NCBI GenBank assembly: GCA_948146395.1
Contig: OX411548.1
Coordinates: 57,865,020-57,929,019, forward strand
Length of the DNA: 64,000 bases
Source of the DNA: Fragum whitleyi
Taxonomy: Eukaryota > Mollusca > Bivalvia > Cardiida > Cardiidae
Direction of reading: 5' to 3'
Part shown: positions 11,531 to 24,079 of the stretch, piece after piece
How positions within the stretch are numbered: the first letter of the stretch is position 1
How the letters are laid out: the number at the start of each line of letters is the position of its first letter
Notes under the pieces: model-generated
The model's input: the letters and a program-made list of their open reading frames with translations, nothing else
Databases searched by the model: none
What the model was told of the DNA's origin: nothing
Position numbers and translations under genes: made by a program

Positions 11531-13307
11531 CAAAAAAGACGGCGGACATTTTTATGTCGATTCGCATTTTAGATCTTCAAATGCGCGTTGATTTAGACTT
11601 ACTTTGAATAAAAATGAAATAAATATGTTTTATAAAAACTCGTTTATTTCTTATTTTTACCAGTAACATGTTCCAGAACTGACTAAATCGGCGTACTTGA
11701 TACTGGAGCAGACTAGCGATAGTCATGAAGGCCGCGACGGGACGGAGTGAAAGACGAGATAAAGAGAAAGATAGGGAGGAAGAGAGATAGATACTAGAAT
11801 AATGATAGACATTAAGGGATGGGCATGAATTAGTTTTGAAAGAGTTATAAAATAACATAGATAAAGGAATAAAGGAGAAACAAATACAGTGAGTTGGACG
11901 AAATTTGAGGGGGGGGGGGGGGCACTGAGTCGACGGAGAGGGGGAGGGGATGAAGTAATTTATTTCTCGGAAAATGTTTCAAATAGATGAAAACGAACAC
12001 TTTTGTATTGCCCTTTGGGCATTCAAAGAACTAGAAACGTATTTCTTTACTCTGACAAAACTATTTCTCGAATATTGAACGCAAAAAGAAACGTTGATAA
12101 TGTGATTGATGTTGACTTATGGCGAGGTAGCAACCAGAAAGTAGTCCTGTCCATTTGTGCACGTGAAAATAATCTTAGTGCAATATCAAAGTATGCTATA
12201 TCAAAAAATATTGCACACTTTCCTCCCGTTCAAATACATAGAGACAATATCAAAGTATATAATAACTTGTGGGATAAAATGCTTCACAATTTATATTGCG
12301 CACAACTACCCTCAAAATTCTCTTGGTACGAAAGTATATGTCGACGAACGCGGGAACTCTAAAAAGTTCGCACCCAAATTAATTTAATCCTGTGCATGCA
12401 ATGTGGCAAAAGTCTGTCACTTAGCAGAACCTCATTTCATGCCATTTAAAGTTATTTTAACATTCAAACAGTGTGGCAAAAAGAACATATCATTGTTTTT
12501 CTTATTTGACTACTTCAGGGTACAATACAATTCAATAGTTCAATCAATACTTAGGCCATCGGCCTATTATGCATGTCATTGAACTACACAATAAAAGTGG
12601 CCAATAAACAAAACGTATTCACAAAATAATAATATTACAATGTAACAGCAAAATTTCTATTTTCTTTAGACAGTTATTTGATTTTAATGCTGTGTATGCT
12701 TAGTTCGACCTGTTTAATGTTCAAATCAATTAAGCCCAGCACACACTTCATTGAGTGTCTTATAGTTGTTCAAAATTTGCTATTTTGACAAAGGGTGAAA
12801 TAAAGGAGTAAACACAATCAATTAATAGTTTGTAACTATAGTACTTTTTCGAATGAGAGTCATTTCATGATAATGAAGAGCTTTTGAAACTTTCAGTTTT
12901 GAGGTACATTTTCAAGAATACTTTTTCTGTGCTTAAAATGCTTGTAATAGGAATTGTGCTTCTTAAAAAAATCTCATCGTCTTTATCTGTTGCTTATATG
13001 CAGTAAAAAGTTTCTGCATTTTTGCTATTCAGCCATGACTGTTTAAAATATATGTAATGTAAGCCATCCTATGATTCGAGGAAAAAATGGAGTTCGTCTT
13101 CAACAACACGAATATTTCTTGATAGGCATAATGGGCATCTATGCATTCGATCCACAGTGAGTTGCCTCTTTTTCTCGACTACGACATGAGCATCGGAAAT
13201 TTAAATACATTTTAACCAAGGTTCTAACGACAGATATCTTTGCACATTTAATAAATGTTGCAGCTGGCAGCTTTACAGAACAATATATACACACACAAAA
13301 AAAATGA
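11531..13307. other. Non-coding stretch
   Basis: No gene is supported. A G-run of about 14 bases lies near 11909, followed by GA/GGGGA-rich sequence. The blocks CAATATCAAAGTATATAATA (about 12247) and CAATATCAAAGTATGCTATA (about 12181) resemble the end of hairpin family 2 near the larger repeat, so parts may be older relics of it. Confidence 0.4.
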
Positions 13308-13379
13308 TCTCGGTGGGACTCGAACCCTGGTCTCCTGCGTGGAAAGCCGAGTTCGTTACCTCTAGACCAAACCGCCGCT
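13308..13379 (-). repeat. tRNA-Gly(UCC)-like sequence, probably a SINE head or pseudogene
   Basis: The minus strand reads GGTTTGGTCTAGAGGTAACG (A-box region), an anticodon arm with loop TTTCCAC (anticodon position UCC), then GGGTTCGAGTCCC (B box), followed shortly by an eight-T run that could end pol III transcription. The A-box and B-box order and spacing fit a tRNA. The T-stem has two mismatches and the acceptor stem does not pair beyond about four positions, so it is unlikely to be a functional tRNA. A tRNA-derived SINE head or tRNA pseudogene is the better reading. Confidence 0.5.
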
Positions 13380-13909
13380 CTGAAACAGGTTGGTAAAAAA
13401 ACTTTGCTTAAATTAGAACACTCGATACCGTCTTTTTTCACATAAAATACAGAAATCTAATGCACCTCCCACATTTCTAAATCCTTAAAATAATTTAAAG
13501 ATGTAATTAATTGAAACTGTCCAAAATTGCGCAATGAAAGCCTAGATTTGACTTGTGTTTTGGTCGATGACATTTTCCGACTGACCGGCACATGTCAAAC
13601 CGTGAGCAGATCAAAGGAGAGACAGAAAATAAATGTGAAGTTGTATCAGTCTGAAAAAAAAGGTAAAAAAAAAAAAATGATCAGATGAACAGCATATTTT
13701 TTATTGGCAGAGGACATTCTAACATATAAAGAGAATATTTTAACACCCTTTTAGTATCACCTAAATAATGACACTTATAAACACTTATTTACTTGAAATA
13801 AACATTCACTCATGTATAAATTCAACTCTCGTTTAAACAGCCTTATCGCCCTCTAATTATCATTATCAGGAAATTCAGGCCTGTGGGGCTAATCAGGCCC
13901 TCAAGTGCC
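13380..13909. other. Non-coding, nothing recognised
   Basis: AT-rich spacer. An A-rich run near 13660-13680 is the only notable feature. Confidence 0.4.
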
Positions 13910-14165
13910 TCTAGTAAATAAGGGTCATCCTAGTGACCTGACAGACATTCTGACCAAGCTCCACGAAGATTGGACCATTATTGCACCCCCCCCCCCTCCC
14001 CCCCAAGAGTGTTAACAAGAAAATTGTCATTAAGGCCACTTTTCCTGTGATATGGCATGGGTCCCACCCATTTACAAAGGGTTCATCCTTGTGACCTGGC
14101 CAACCATTCTGACTAAGTTTCATAAAGATTGGGCCATATTTTTGGTCAACAAGAAAATCATGGTA
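13910..14165 (+). repeat. Two ~140-bp tandem units of a dispersed repeat
   Basis: GTCATCCTAGTGACCTGAC ... CCAAGCTCCACGAAGATTGG recurs as TTCATCCTTGTGACCTGGC ... CTAAGTTTCATAAAGATTGG about 140 bases on, each followed by a 'tcAACAAGAAAAT' block. A C-run splits the first unit near 13985-14004. The unit resembles the tandem cores of the repeats at 37450-38116 and 47461-47972 in style. Confidence 0.6.
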
Positions 14166-14901
14166 AGTTTAAATCAGCCAACTGCTATTTTTTTTTAATA
14201 TTTTTTAGAAAATTGTGTTCAATGTGAAAGCAGAGGCAGAATCCAATGGAATTACGAAAAATTCAAGGGAATGTTATCCCATTTCACATTTCTTTCATGC
14301 TATTTAAAATTTGCCAATTTATTTAGGAGAAAAGATTGTTTAAGAAAAAGGTAATCCTGGTACAAAACACACACAAGGATGGACACAAGACACAATATCT
14401 GACTGAATATTGACTTGGGGACCTTTAACTGAAAGCTAAAACAAACTGTAAACAATGGAAATGGAACTTGAATAATGAAACTTTCTAAAGACACTATAAT
14501 TCCCATAAAGTTGAATACTATGAACAATAAACACTTTCTTCATTTTCTGAAGTTGTAATAAGATTTCACTTTAAGAACAACATTAAAAAGTGGAACAGTT
14601 AAACTTGCAACGAGAAAAATTGTTAAAATAAAAGATGAAGACGATAAATGTACTGTTTAGTTTGGATGCAAGCAATATTTCTTTCTTGTAATCACTTCTA
14701 TTTTTCAAATGAATGTGCTAATATGTGTTTATGATTGATTGATAACTTTAAGTACACATCGACATATTGCGCCAAATAACTGTATTGATAAGGAACGAGT
14801 CAATTCTTGCAAATACAGCTACAGTTTTAATGTTAATGTTGATCATTGAAATTCATTATCATAGTATAATATCACATTTTTTTTCGAAGGGAATAGAATA
14901 A
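14166..14901. other. Non-coding, nothing recognised
   Basis: AT-rich. The 12-mer CATTATCATAGT at 14854-14865 recurs at 15103-15114 on the other side of the inverted repeat that follows. Confidence 0.4.
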
Positions 14902-15101
14902 ACATTTAATAAAACACTCAGTATTCAATATTTCGGCAAAAATTGCCTTTTTCAAGAAAACGAAAAGACATCCTTTGTGAGATAAATTTAAAATGGCTGT
15001 ATCAGTTAAAATTATTATGTAGTAGTGTTAAAATATTTTTCGTTTTCTTGAAAAAGGCAATTTTTGCCGAAATATTGAATACTGAGTGTTTTATTAAATG
15101 T
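14902..15101. mobile_element. Perfect 65-bp inverted repeat (MITE or foldback candidate)
   Basis: Arms 14902-14966 and 15037-15101 are perfectly complementary over 65 bases, separated by 70 bases. Each arm begins ACATTTAATAAAACACTCAG when read from outside in and contains TTTCGGCAAAAATTGCC, itself a small hairpin. The 12-bp direct repeat CATTATCATAGT lies on both sides: 36 bases outside the left arm and directly next to the right arm. The 200-bp span has no ORF. Zero divergence over 65 bp suggests recent origin or strong conversion between arms. Confidence 0.85.
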
Positions 15102-15114
15102 GCATTATCATAGT

Positions 15115-16922
15115 GTTTTAAGTTTAAGTGTGCATTATTTGCATTAACTTCTCTGAAATGAGTTACAGTGAAATATAAGCGTAAGGTCCACTTAGAATCG
15201 TAACAAAAGCTATTTTATTGAAATGCATTGAAAGATTCTTGGTCTAAATATCGCTTGTTGCATAATTTGAATTGCAAGGTATTTGTTCGCTTGTTTTTCA
15301 TTTCATATATTCCATGAAGTCTACAATATTAAGGATTCTAAATGACAATCCAATCTTTTACTAAAAGAATCCGAAATCGATCCTAGGGTCAATTTAGTGT
15401 GATTTTTTCTTCTTCTCTAATGGGCGCACCTCTGGTTATAAGTTACAATAGAAGTAAGTACTAAGGGTACAGTGTATAGACCCGAAATCGGAAGTTACAG
15501 TCGTTCAATCACTAGTTGCGTATAAACAAGTGAAGGTCATTAGTCAATTACTATATTCAGATGCGGTTTTCTTTGTGGGTTAACAAATTGGCTTATCGTA
15601 TAGATAAGCCAATTCCTTAACTCATTCGTTAGTTCATTGGTCTCGTTTTCGTGTGAAACGACGAAATCTATATCTAAAATCGGATGTTAGCTCTGAAATC
15701 AGTAGTTGGGTTCTTTTTTAAGTCATCTGAATCGACCAATTTTGCACGATCTTTCTTTAATCAAATCATGCAAACTCTTAAATTTGGTGTCATTATTATA
15801 TGGTTTCCGAAAGCTTTGATTGGTCTGTAATTTCCAAGCACTTAGATATTGCCCGTTGAATGGCATGCTTGTTTTTAACGTCTTTTCTGTACGAAAAGTG
15901 ACAAAATCAAAAAATGGTCATGTACGACTAGTGCGATTTTGTAAACACTTAATCTTCTCGTTTAGCACACAATAAGTGTACACAGTACTCGGACAAGTGG
16001 ATCGCTCAAAATATAAAGCTTTTACGAAGTCGTATTTGCTAGATCCATTTATTTCTGGTGAAAATATACTGTTCAAAATAATTTCTACGCCTCTGGTATA
16101 ATCATCAATCATCTTTGTTTAATTAGCAGTTGTTATCTTCAAACTCAAACCAATATCCTCCTCAAACAGCACAATCGATTTCAGATTCATCCGACGATTT
16201 TGATATTTTTCTGTATAATATATATAGCATTACATAACCGGATTGTTTTAAAATGTTTTACTACGTCGTCGTAATGGAAATGGACGAACGAATTTGTAAT
16301 AAATAGCTGTCTTATCTCTAGCATCGACTTCACCTTTTATAGTTACAATCACTCTTGAAAACGCTTATTCACTTTTGAATTAATAATCCAAACGTCGGTT
16401 GGTCGTTTTCTTTTTGTATGGTTTTGATTGGTAGGTCGGTAACATATGTTAAACGTTTCTTACGATCATAATCAATTTGAGTAAAAGTAAAAGGAAAGTA
16501 AACGTGCCCCCTTCTCTTGCTGGTCTGATGCACACAGGTTTTATTAAAACCTTTAATATGCATTTCAAGACATCATTGCTAAAAGCAATAAATCGTTTCA
16601 AAATCGATTTTCGCTTACGTCAAAGGTTACATAGGAACGTTATCAGCCAAAACTGGTTCTACGGAGGTAAGCTAATATAATATATACTATCAATACAAAC
16701 TTCAAACTGCTCCTGAAACATGAAGGGTTCATTCATATCTTTATTTCCTCCATGTTTACAATGAAGATTTACATGAATAATATATGCATAAATAACTACA
16801 AATCAAATCAATGAAAAGATAGAGAATACAATTGGTTCAACAACATATGTACATAAAGGAAAATATGCATCAGTCAAGGTCCTTATAAGGCTGTGATTGG
16901 TTCCTAAATCTGCAAAGGCATT
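15115..16922. other. Non-coding stretch
   Basis: No gene is supported. A short inverted motif around TTGGCTTATCGTATAGATAAGCCAA (15589-15613) forms a hairpin. Nothing else was recognised. Confidence 0.4.
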
Positions 16923-17281
16923 TTATCTTTTGAAAATTGACCACATATTACTGACGTGACAAAGTACGGACATCACAAAATCAATATGGGACACATTCAA
17001 CAGACTTATGAAATAGGGGTCTGGGGCACCAAGCAAGATGCATATTTTCTTGTCATAAGAAGCTGAAATGAAAAATGAATGACATTCCAAGCCGAAATTC
17101 TGCCCAATCGAATAAAAAAGCTTTGACCTGGACTCGTTTAAATAACTGCAGTGAATAAGAAAATGGTAAATTTCATTAGCATTGAGTAAACCACATTTAA
17201 TACAGTTCTGCCCTAATCCTGATATTATCTTTATCATATTTCTGCAATGTTTAGAATATTTAAATTTGCATTTGCTTATAT
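16923..17281 (-). pseudogene. LINE C-terminal zinc-finger fossil
   Basis: Minus-strand translation gives CIKCGLLNANEIYHFLIHC followed by SYLNESRSKLF. This is the Cys-x2-Cys ... His-x4-Cys finger plus 'R-x-x-LF' that ends many LINE ORF2 proteins. Upstream codons (KCKFKYSKHCRNMIKIISG) are still open. No reverse transcriptase is adjacent. The finger keeps all four ligands. It lies on the same strand as, and downstream in protein order from, the fossils at 19947-20195 and 25355-26525. Confidence 0.7.
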
Positions 17282-17689
17282 GCCAAAATATACTTTCGCA
17301 AAAGGCAGGGTGTATTTCGGCAAATAAGTAAAAATAATGTTTTTATTGACTTGACAACTTGAAAATGACCTATGCTCTATATATGAACGCGAATATGATA
17401 TCCGTCCACTCTGTATTACAAGTACTGTCGCAAGAATAAACGATTTACGGTATCTGATGTAATAAATAGATTATATATTAATTAAATGTGCAAGTAATTG
17501 TTAATCAACAAATTTGTATACAAGGACAAATGAATTTAACCTTACAAAACAACAACTCAAATTTGGTCATTGCCGAGAAGGCTTTCTAATATAAGTAAAC
17601 TATTCTGTTTAGCCACCGTAAGACATTTAATAAATGATACGAAAAAAAAAAAGTTTCTCGATACATACAGAAGCAAATAAGTACATTAT

Positions 17690-17785
17690 TAGTTATACGG
17701 TTTCTTGCCGGGGTAAGAGAGGGTTGACATCATTTTTCCTGCCGGGAATAAATCGTCATAAACCCCAGCAAGTAACCGTATTACG
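17690..17785. repeat. Imperfect inverted repeat
   Basis: TTATACGGTTTCTTGCCGGGG (about 17694-17714) pairs with CCCCAGCAAGTAACCGTATTA (about 17762-17782) with a few mismatches. A second small CCGGG/CCGGG motif lies in the loop. It could be the ends of a very short MITE. No target duplication was identified. Confidence 0.5.
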
Positions 17786-18689
17786 AATTATTAAACTTCA
17801 AAGTTTTAGGGCTAAATATCTGCCTATTTAAGGCGTTGGTATAAACCGATTTCTTTTAAACCACCAGTATCGCTTAATGCGCCCCTATGAAAAGTAAACA
17901 TGTAGAAAGTTACGTCATATATTGTTGTGACATCACACTACTACACTCTGCGCTGTTGTGATATGAGAGCGTTTGTTGGCTGAACCTGCGAGAAACTTGG
18001 CACTTTCAATGGACAGATTTGTAATTTTTTAAGGTATTTATTGACATCTATATCATTTTGTATTTGCATATTATTAACTGACATGCTTTTCAACTGTATC
18101 CTAGAGTGTATATTCGTGTCGTATTATCAGCCAAGCCAGAGAATCATGGTTGCAATTACCGTTTCGATTTTTTGTCTATGTTCACGGCGAGGCGCCTTAA
18201 GGAAACATTAGATGTTATACCGGAGCGGCCGTAGATAGCAATGTTTGTCAGGTCAGCATTAACCAATGAAAATGCTAGAATTTTCTTTGCAGTATAATAA
18301 AAATGTTTACTAAGAGAACCAACTAAGGGTAGATGAACCAGCCATTGCGATATAACTGCAATGGACTTGAAATCGGGGTTAAACTCCATGGAAACAAATG
18401 GACAGACCATGTCACACACAACCAGGTTCAAATCAGAGTAGGATACGGGGAATGCAACATGTGCACGTGTATCACGATTTTCTCCTTTACTTTTCACTTG
18501 CCGTTGCCTATTCATGAGGAGACAGAGGTAAGTATGTACGCATGCGTGTAATAACAAATAAACATTGACGTTTGAATGAAAAAATGATCAAAATAAACCC
18601 CAGTTGGTTAGTTTATGGAAAATAGACCATCAAAAATTTTAAAAATCCAGCATTTTGATTGGATGATCAAGTGCTTTTAACAATTTTCC
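17786..18689. other. Non-coding stretch
   Basis: No gene or repeat is supported. Overlapping ORFs on both strands around 18156-18557 have no recognisable protein character. Confidence 0.4.
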
Positions 18690-19050
18690 AAACGAATTTC
18701 AAAGACTGATGCGTCTAGCTATGTGTTTTAGTCTTTGCTCGTTACTGCACAGACATTATAACGACATCAAGTCGTATTGTTGTTTGACTAGTATGTTACT
18801 CACTAGCACACTACCAATTTACAAATCTGTTTGACATAGTGGCTCCTGTAAAAAGCTCAATAAAGCTCAGTTTAAGCTAGTTTTCTAAAGGAAATAGCCG
18901 ATTTGAAAGCCATAATAATACTTTTCGAGTCTACTCGTTAAACGTCCTTAAGCCTTATTTTTCAAATTTTATCTCCAAAAGGCAATTTTTCACACTGAAC
19001 ACAGTATGAAATCCTTACCCCACCCACTCTCCAACCATGTAATGTGAGTG
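18690..19050 (+). repeat. Dispersed repeat D, copy 1
   Basis: About 360 bp matching the reverse complement of 61490-61880. Shared blocks include ATGTGTTTTAGTCTTTGCTCG, CTCACTAGCACACTA, TGGCTCCTGTAAA, AATAGCCGATTTGAAAG and CCCCACCCACTCTCCAACCATG. Divergence is substantial. It is non-coding and its class is unknown. Confidence 0.7.
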
Positions 19051-19946
19051 ATCTATCAGCAAAAACGTAAAGCCTTTTGGTACCAATTTATTGTGTAGGC
19101 AACACAGTAGAGTTCAATTGCGAAATGGCTACTCTACTTCATAATAGAAATACCATTTGTATGCTTGTAAAATTAATTTTGATAGACGTGTGGAGCAATG
19201 CGCACCAGTTTAACAACGGTCTCGGATAGCATCATTATTTTCTCACGTACATATGGTTATATGATTGTTATACCAAAAGTTGTAAAGAAAGATTACAATT
19301 CTTAAAATGGTTAAATTTATTTCAATTTATATTTTTGGACGTTTCTTTTGGAGTTAACTATATTTACTAAATGAGAGTTCTTCCTTGGTATCACTTTGGA
19401 TTTGAATGCCTTTGCCTTGTTTGTTTATTGTCGTTTATTTATTGTCACTACCATAGCATATGCCCCTTATAAGCGAAGTCCGGTGCTTTGCGTGAAATCG
19501 GTCATAAATAAACGACTTATCGATGCATGGGCAGATTCAAAAGTTGACTTTTGTGATCGTTCTGACGTCGCGCACGCTAATGCTTCACATTTTGTAACGT
19601 CGTTCTGCCATTTAAACGTTAATACACCGTATTTTTCGACACCGTTTCTTGTTTAACGCATGTAGATTTTGACATGCGTGTTTATTTCCAATTGCTATTT
19701 AAGTAATATACCGAATATGACAGAATACGTTTTTTTTTTCTTTTGGAAGCATTTTATTATCATAACATACCATAGCATAACATAACATATGGTTTATTCG
19801 TTATTAGAGGCATCTAGCCCAAAATACAAGATATTCAATATGAATAGGTTACCGGTAAAACACTGAGAAATGAAAAAAGATAATAAAAAGACAATGTAAA
19901 TGGCGAAAGAAAATGAAACAAACATAATTATATTGCTTAGATAAGT
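19051..19946. other. Non-coding stretch
   Basis: No gene is supported. CATAAC/CATAGC-type short tandem sequence lies around 19758-19790. Confidence 0.4.
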
Positions 19947-20195
19947 CTAAGGTTCTTCAGTTGTTTTCTTATAAAAAAGTTTGTATGACAGTGACTTTGG
20001 CGTATCGTGTATGAACCCGAAGATGTTCTGCTTAAAACAATCGTTAAGCCTCTGAGTGAAAGTCATGATAAACATGTCTACATTAGCAACGTGTCCATTA
20101 ATCCATACATATCCGTAACCGTATTGAAACAACAGAGCTTTAACTTTGGTGGCCCATGTCATACGTCCCGAATAAGTCCAGAAAAAAATTACCAA
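19947..20195 (-). pseudogene. LINE ORF2 C-terminal fossil
   Basis: Minus-strand translation contains WATKVKALLFQYGYGYVW followed by FTQRLNDCFKQ. This matches the 'W(A/V)xxVKxLLxxxGFxYVW ... FKQRLxDCxxQ' segment between the RT and the C-terminal finger of a LINE group I associate with bivalves. It is short, ends in stops and has no partner domains adjacent. It probably belongs to the same family as the fossils at 16923-17281 and 25355-26525. Confidence 0.6.
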
Positions 20196-23100
20196 ACATC
20201 AAACTGATTGCATCAGAAATCAAATAAGTATTTTTGATACATTGATATGCCTAGTTTCAACCCTTAAAAATCTACAAAAATCTAAGTTGCGGAAATTAAG
20301 AAAAAACATTCCAAAGTTGACCCCCGTGAAATCTCCTTACTGAACTTAATTCCTAATTTTCTTTCTATAATGCTAGAAAAAAAAAACCAATATTTGATAA
20401 AATTTAAAATCACCAATTTACATCTTTTCATGTAAAGTATGACTTAGGTTGTCTTTAAAAACAAAAACATACTGTTTTCAAGACTGTTAGATATTCTTAT
20501 CTGTTTGGAAATGGTTGATTGCATGTGAAATTACCCCACCCACTTATTTTAAGTCCTAATTTCAACACTTATAGCATAGTTTTTTTCTAGGAAACATCAA
20601 AAACCTACTATTTTTTCAGTTTTTCATCTTGATAACCATGATTTAAAAATTAAAATAAATCTATAAAATAGAAAATAGATTATCACTCAATTTGAAATAT
20701 GAACTTAAGCCTTTTGATGGTAAATCGTTATTTGTTTCCAGCACATATGGATTTTCATTTGGCATGATCACCACTTCTTTTAAATCATTTTTGTTGTATT
20801 TCTTTTTCATATTGCTTTAGAAAGATTCACATGTACATATTTGCTCATTTAGGACATTTTAGAATGATAAAAAAAATCAATTAACATTGTGAAAAAAGAT
20901 ATTTTGGTAAAAATCACCACAATATTTGGGGCTTTTTTGTGTGTGTGGACGTTCAAATATCTATTCATTTAAAAAATTCTCATCTATCTTGTAACATGTA
21001 CCTTACACTATCATACATAAAAAATCTATTATGCAGTCAATTCAATTCAAACATTTTGAGAAAACGAAAGTATTTCATTTCACTTTTTGACAGTGAGAAA
21101 TCAATATGATAATGAACAGTCAAATTTTAATAATGCACATTTTAAAATCTGTTCATTTTATGAATTTTGAACATTCTTTTTAACATGCTACCAATATTGT
21201 TTTATATAAAAAATCAAACAGAAACTTCTTAATGGTAGCATCCTGTAGGAAAGAAAAACATTGTGGCAAAAGAGATATTTGATATAAGAAATATGACAAG
21301 AAGTTTTGTTAGTGTACTTTAAAATTTATTCATTCGAAGGCTACAAAAAATCTTTAAAAAAAGTAACTAATATTGTTCTGTATAAATGAATTTTCAAATA
21401 GCATGTTGTCATTTTTTTTAAAAAATTCTTGGAAAAGGAAAAAAATATATATCATTTAATTGACTTTTTGAGTCAGGTACTTTTATTAAGTCTTTAAAGC
21501 ACAATTATGTATCAAAAACTTTTTTCGTGGCCGATTCAAGCAGCATTTATATATAATTTTAAATCTCATTAATGGTAACTTTTCAACATAGAGCATGCGT
21601 TTTAATGAAGTGGAGAATGGCAGCCACAATGCAATATAACACCTAAATAATGTCCTTGAAATGTTTATAAATCTTTCTTAATTTATTTTCACTCTTTGAC
21701 TCGTAGTTAATTAGAATCTTATTAACAAATAAGTACCTGACATGAAAGTGAGATAAAGTAATCTCATTAAGCACTTCAGGTGGTAGCCAAGTGAAAGTTT
21801 CTCCCAATATAATTGTGCAAACAGCTTGTTATGATAAAACTCATATCTTAAAATAATTTTACAAATTTCGTTTCTCTGTTGATTCTAAGCAATTAAACAT
21901 GAGCACCAGTTGATGCCATCGCTGGACTGTAGAGCCTGGATAGTCAAAAAAGGACATTATTCGGCAAAAAACACAAAAACTCTTAGAGTTAGCCCCCTTA
22001 TGTGATATAATTGCAAAGTTTCAAGTCCATATTTTAAGTAGTTACAAAGTTTTGATTAAAGTAAAACTTTGTTACAACAACACCAAGGTGATGACAATAG
22101 CTTGCCTTTTTTGTTCCAAAACAGCAAAGATAAATATTGAATGATAATCTTTCGATATCGTCAAGACTGATTTGTTTTCTAACAGTCAATGCGACAGTGA
22201 GGAATGTAGATAAAGGTTTTTTCAAAGTATAGCCTTCTTTTACTAATTTACTAATCTGCTTATGCTGTTTACATGCTATCCGAAACTTTTTAATGAAAAG
22301 AGTGTATGAATTGAAAGACATTAAGTAACATCGTTATAGTTTGATCTGAAGCTAAGTGTGAGAGTAAGTTTTTGCCCAATACACAATATAAAATGACAAT
22401 TATGACACGTCTTTGAATGATTTCGGACAATTAGCTCTCAGATTGTTGAATATCTCTTTAAATATCCAATTTTTAAGTCAAATTGATAACATGAATAGCT
22501 TTTGGGTATTTTCAACAGAAACCAACTGCATGTCTGTACCCTGTTAATTATATTTGCTTTTTGTATCTGCCACACCAAAGGCCCCGGTCCAATAAGAGTG
22601 TATGAGTCCCATTATAAATAACCTGCGTAATAATTGAATGTCAGAATGTCACCAAAACCTACAATGTTCACAAGGATAGGTGACTAGGAACATTCTTTAA
22701 AAGTTTCATCCAAATCTATCCATTATTGTTGTATATTTCACAAAATGTGGTGGATGTAGGTACTGAAGTTAGAACAGACAGATAAACGGAGAAAACAATA
22801 CAACATACATCTACCTTGACTGGTGTATAAAATTAAAACAATTAAATTGATCAAACAAAAAAAAAAAAAACAAAGGATAAATTGCATGATCAATAGACTT
22901 ATTAATCAAGCAAGTAAGCTATCAATCAAGATGTCAGTCAATTACAAGAATGGTATAGTTTAGTTATCAATTTATAGTTATATAGCAGCAGCTAGTGTTC
23001 CTACGTATTTTACCTGCTGCTACACGCACATAAATAACTACATATACAACAAAATATCAAAACTATCAATTGCATATTCCAACTGTGTGTATTTCATGAC

Positions 23101-24079
23101 ATTATAAAGAATAAGTGTTATTTTTTTCCAAGATATTTTAACTATTTTTTTTTTCAAATGTGTCAGTGACACCACTAGAAGATGGTAAATTGCTTCATGA
23201 GATAGTTCAAGGATACTAAAAGAAACTACTCATGAGCTTGATCCATACACATGTTTTTTTTAATCGGTGGAAGGAACCATAATGTGGGGTTTGATCTAAT
23301 GTCTTATCCAAAAGATAATTAATTGGTCAACCCTTGGATCCTAGCTGCTATCTTGATGTTTAGGAATTGAACCTTCTGTTTTTATTTTAGTCAAAAAGTT
23401 ACAAGAAAAAGTGAAATATCTGTAACCCATTTGCGACCAAATAGCGGAAGCACAGCTTAATGAGGCTGTTGTTGCGATGTTTGGAACGCACACAAAAATA
23501 TCGAGAACTAATTATCCGAAATCAATCGACACTATCCGAATAATCATTTACAGTAAACAAAAGAAAAATTTACTCAATTATCTGGTTTCCCATTAGATCA
23601 ACTTTGTTCTAGATAAATTACTTTTTTTCCTTTCGTATATCTTATCTCGATCCAATCATAACTGTTTTTGATCTTGTCTTCTATAACCATATTGTATGTT
23701 TATACCATACGTGGTTTTGAATAAAGAGTTGTATTGTATAACATATAATATACACTATTATTTTGTGTCCATAAAGTAATGTCAACAACATTTTTTTTTG
23801 AAAAACTAATCATAAAAGAAGACTAGTAAAATTAATGGTCTATTTATAGAATTATAAAATAGATTGTATATAAGTATTTGTTGATAATTCGTAACAAGAT
23901 GTCTAATTGTCACAAGATACATACGCCACAGAGCTTGATGTCAACTGTGAATTGGGTTTTGATTTAGTCTGATAATAAACAAAGGCCAATAACTTAATTG
24001 GTAGAGTTATTGTCCTTATGATTGTTCTTGTAATCATTCAGTATCCTGGTCATAGCTGTTTAGTGTTTTACTTTCAGAG
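20196..24079. other. AT-rich non-coding stretch
   Basis: Nearly 4 kb of strongly AT-rich DNA without a supported gene. The short segment 22585-22800 (CCAATAAGAGTGTATGAGTC ... GTGACTAGGAACATTC ... AGTTTCATCCAAATCTATCC) resembles a single unit of the tandem repeats at 24080-24880 and 13910-14165. A short A-run lies near 22857-22870. Confidence 0.4.

Noticed and set aside
13308..13379. Functional tRNA-Gly(UCC)
   Set aside because: T-stem mismatches and an unpaired acceptor stem. Kept only as tRNA-like.
18156..18557. 133-codon minus-strand ORF with an opposing plus-strand ORF
   Set aside because: No recognisable domain, no intron or promoter signals, no conservation evidence within the window.
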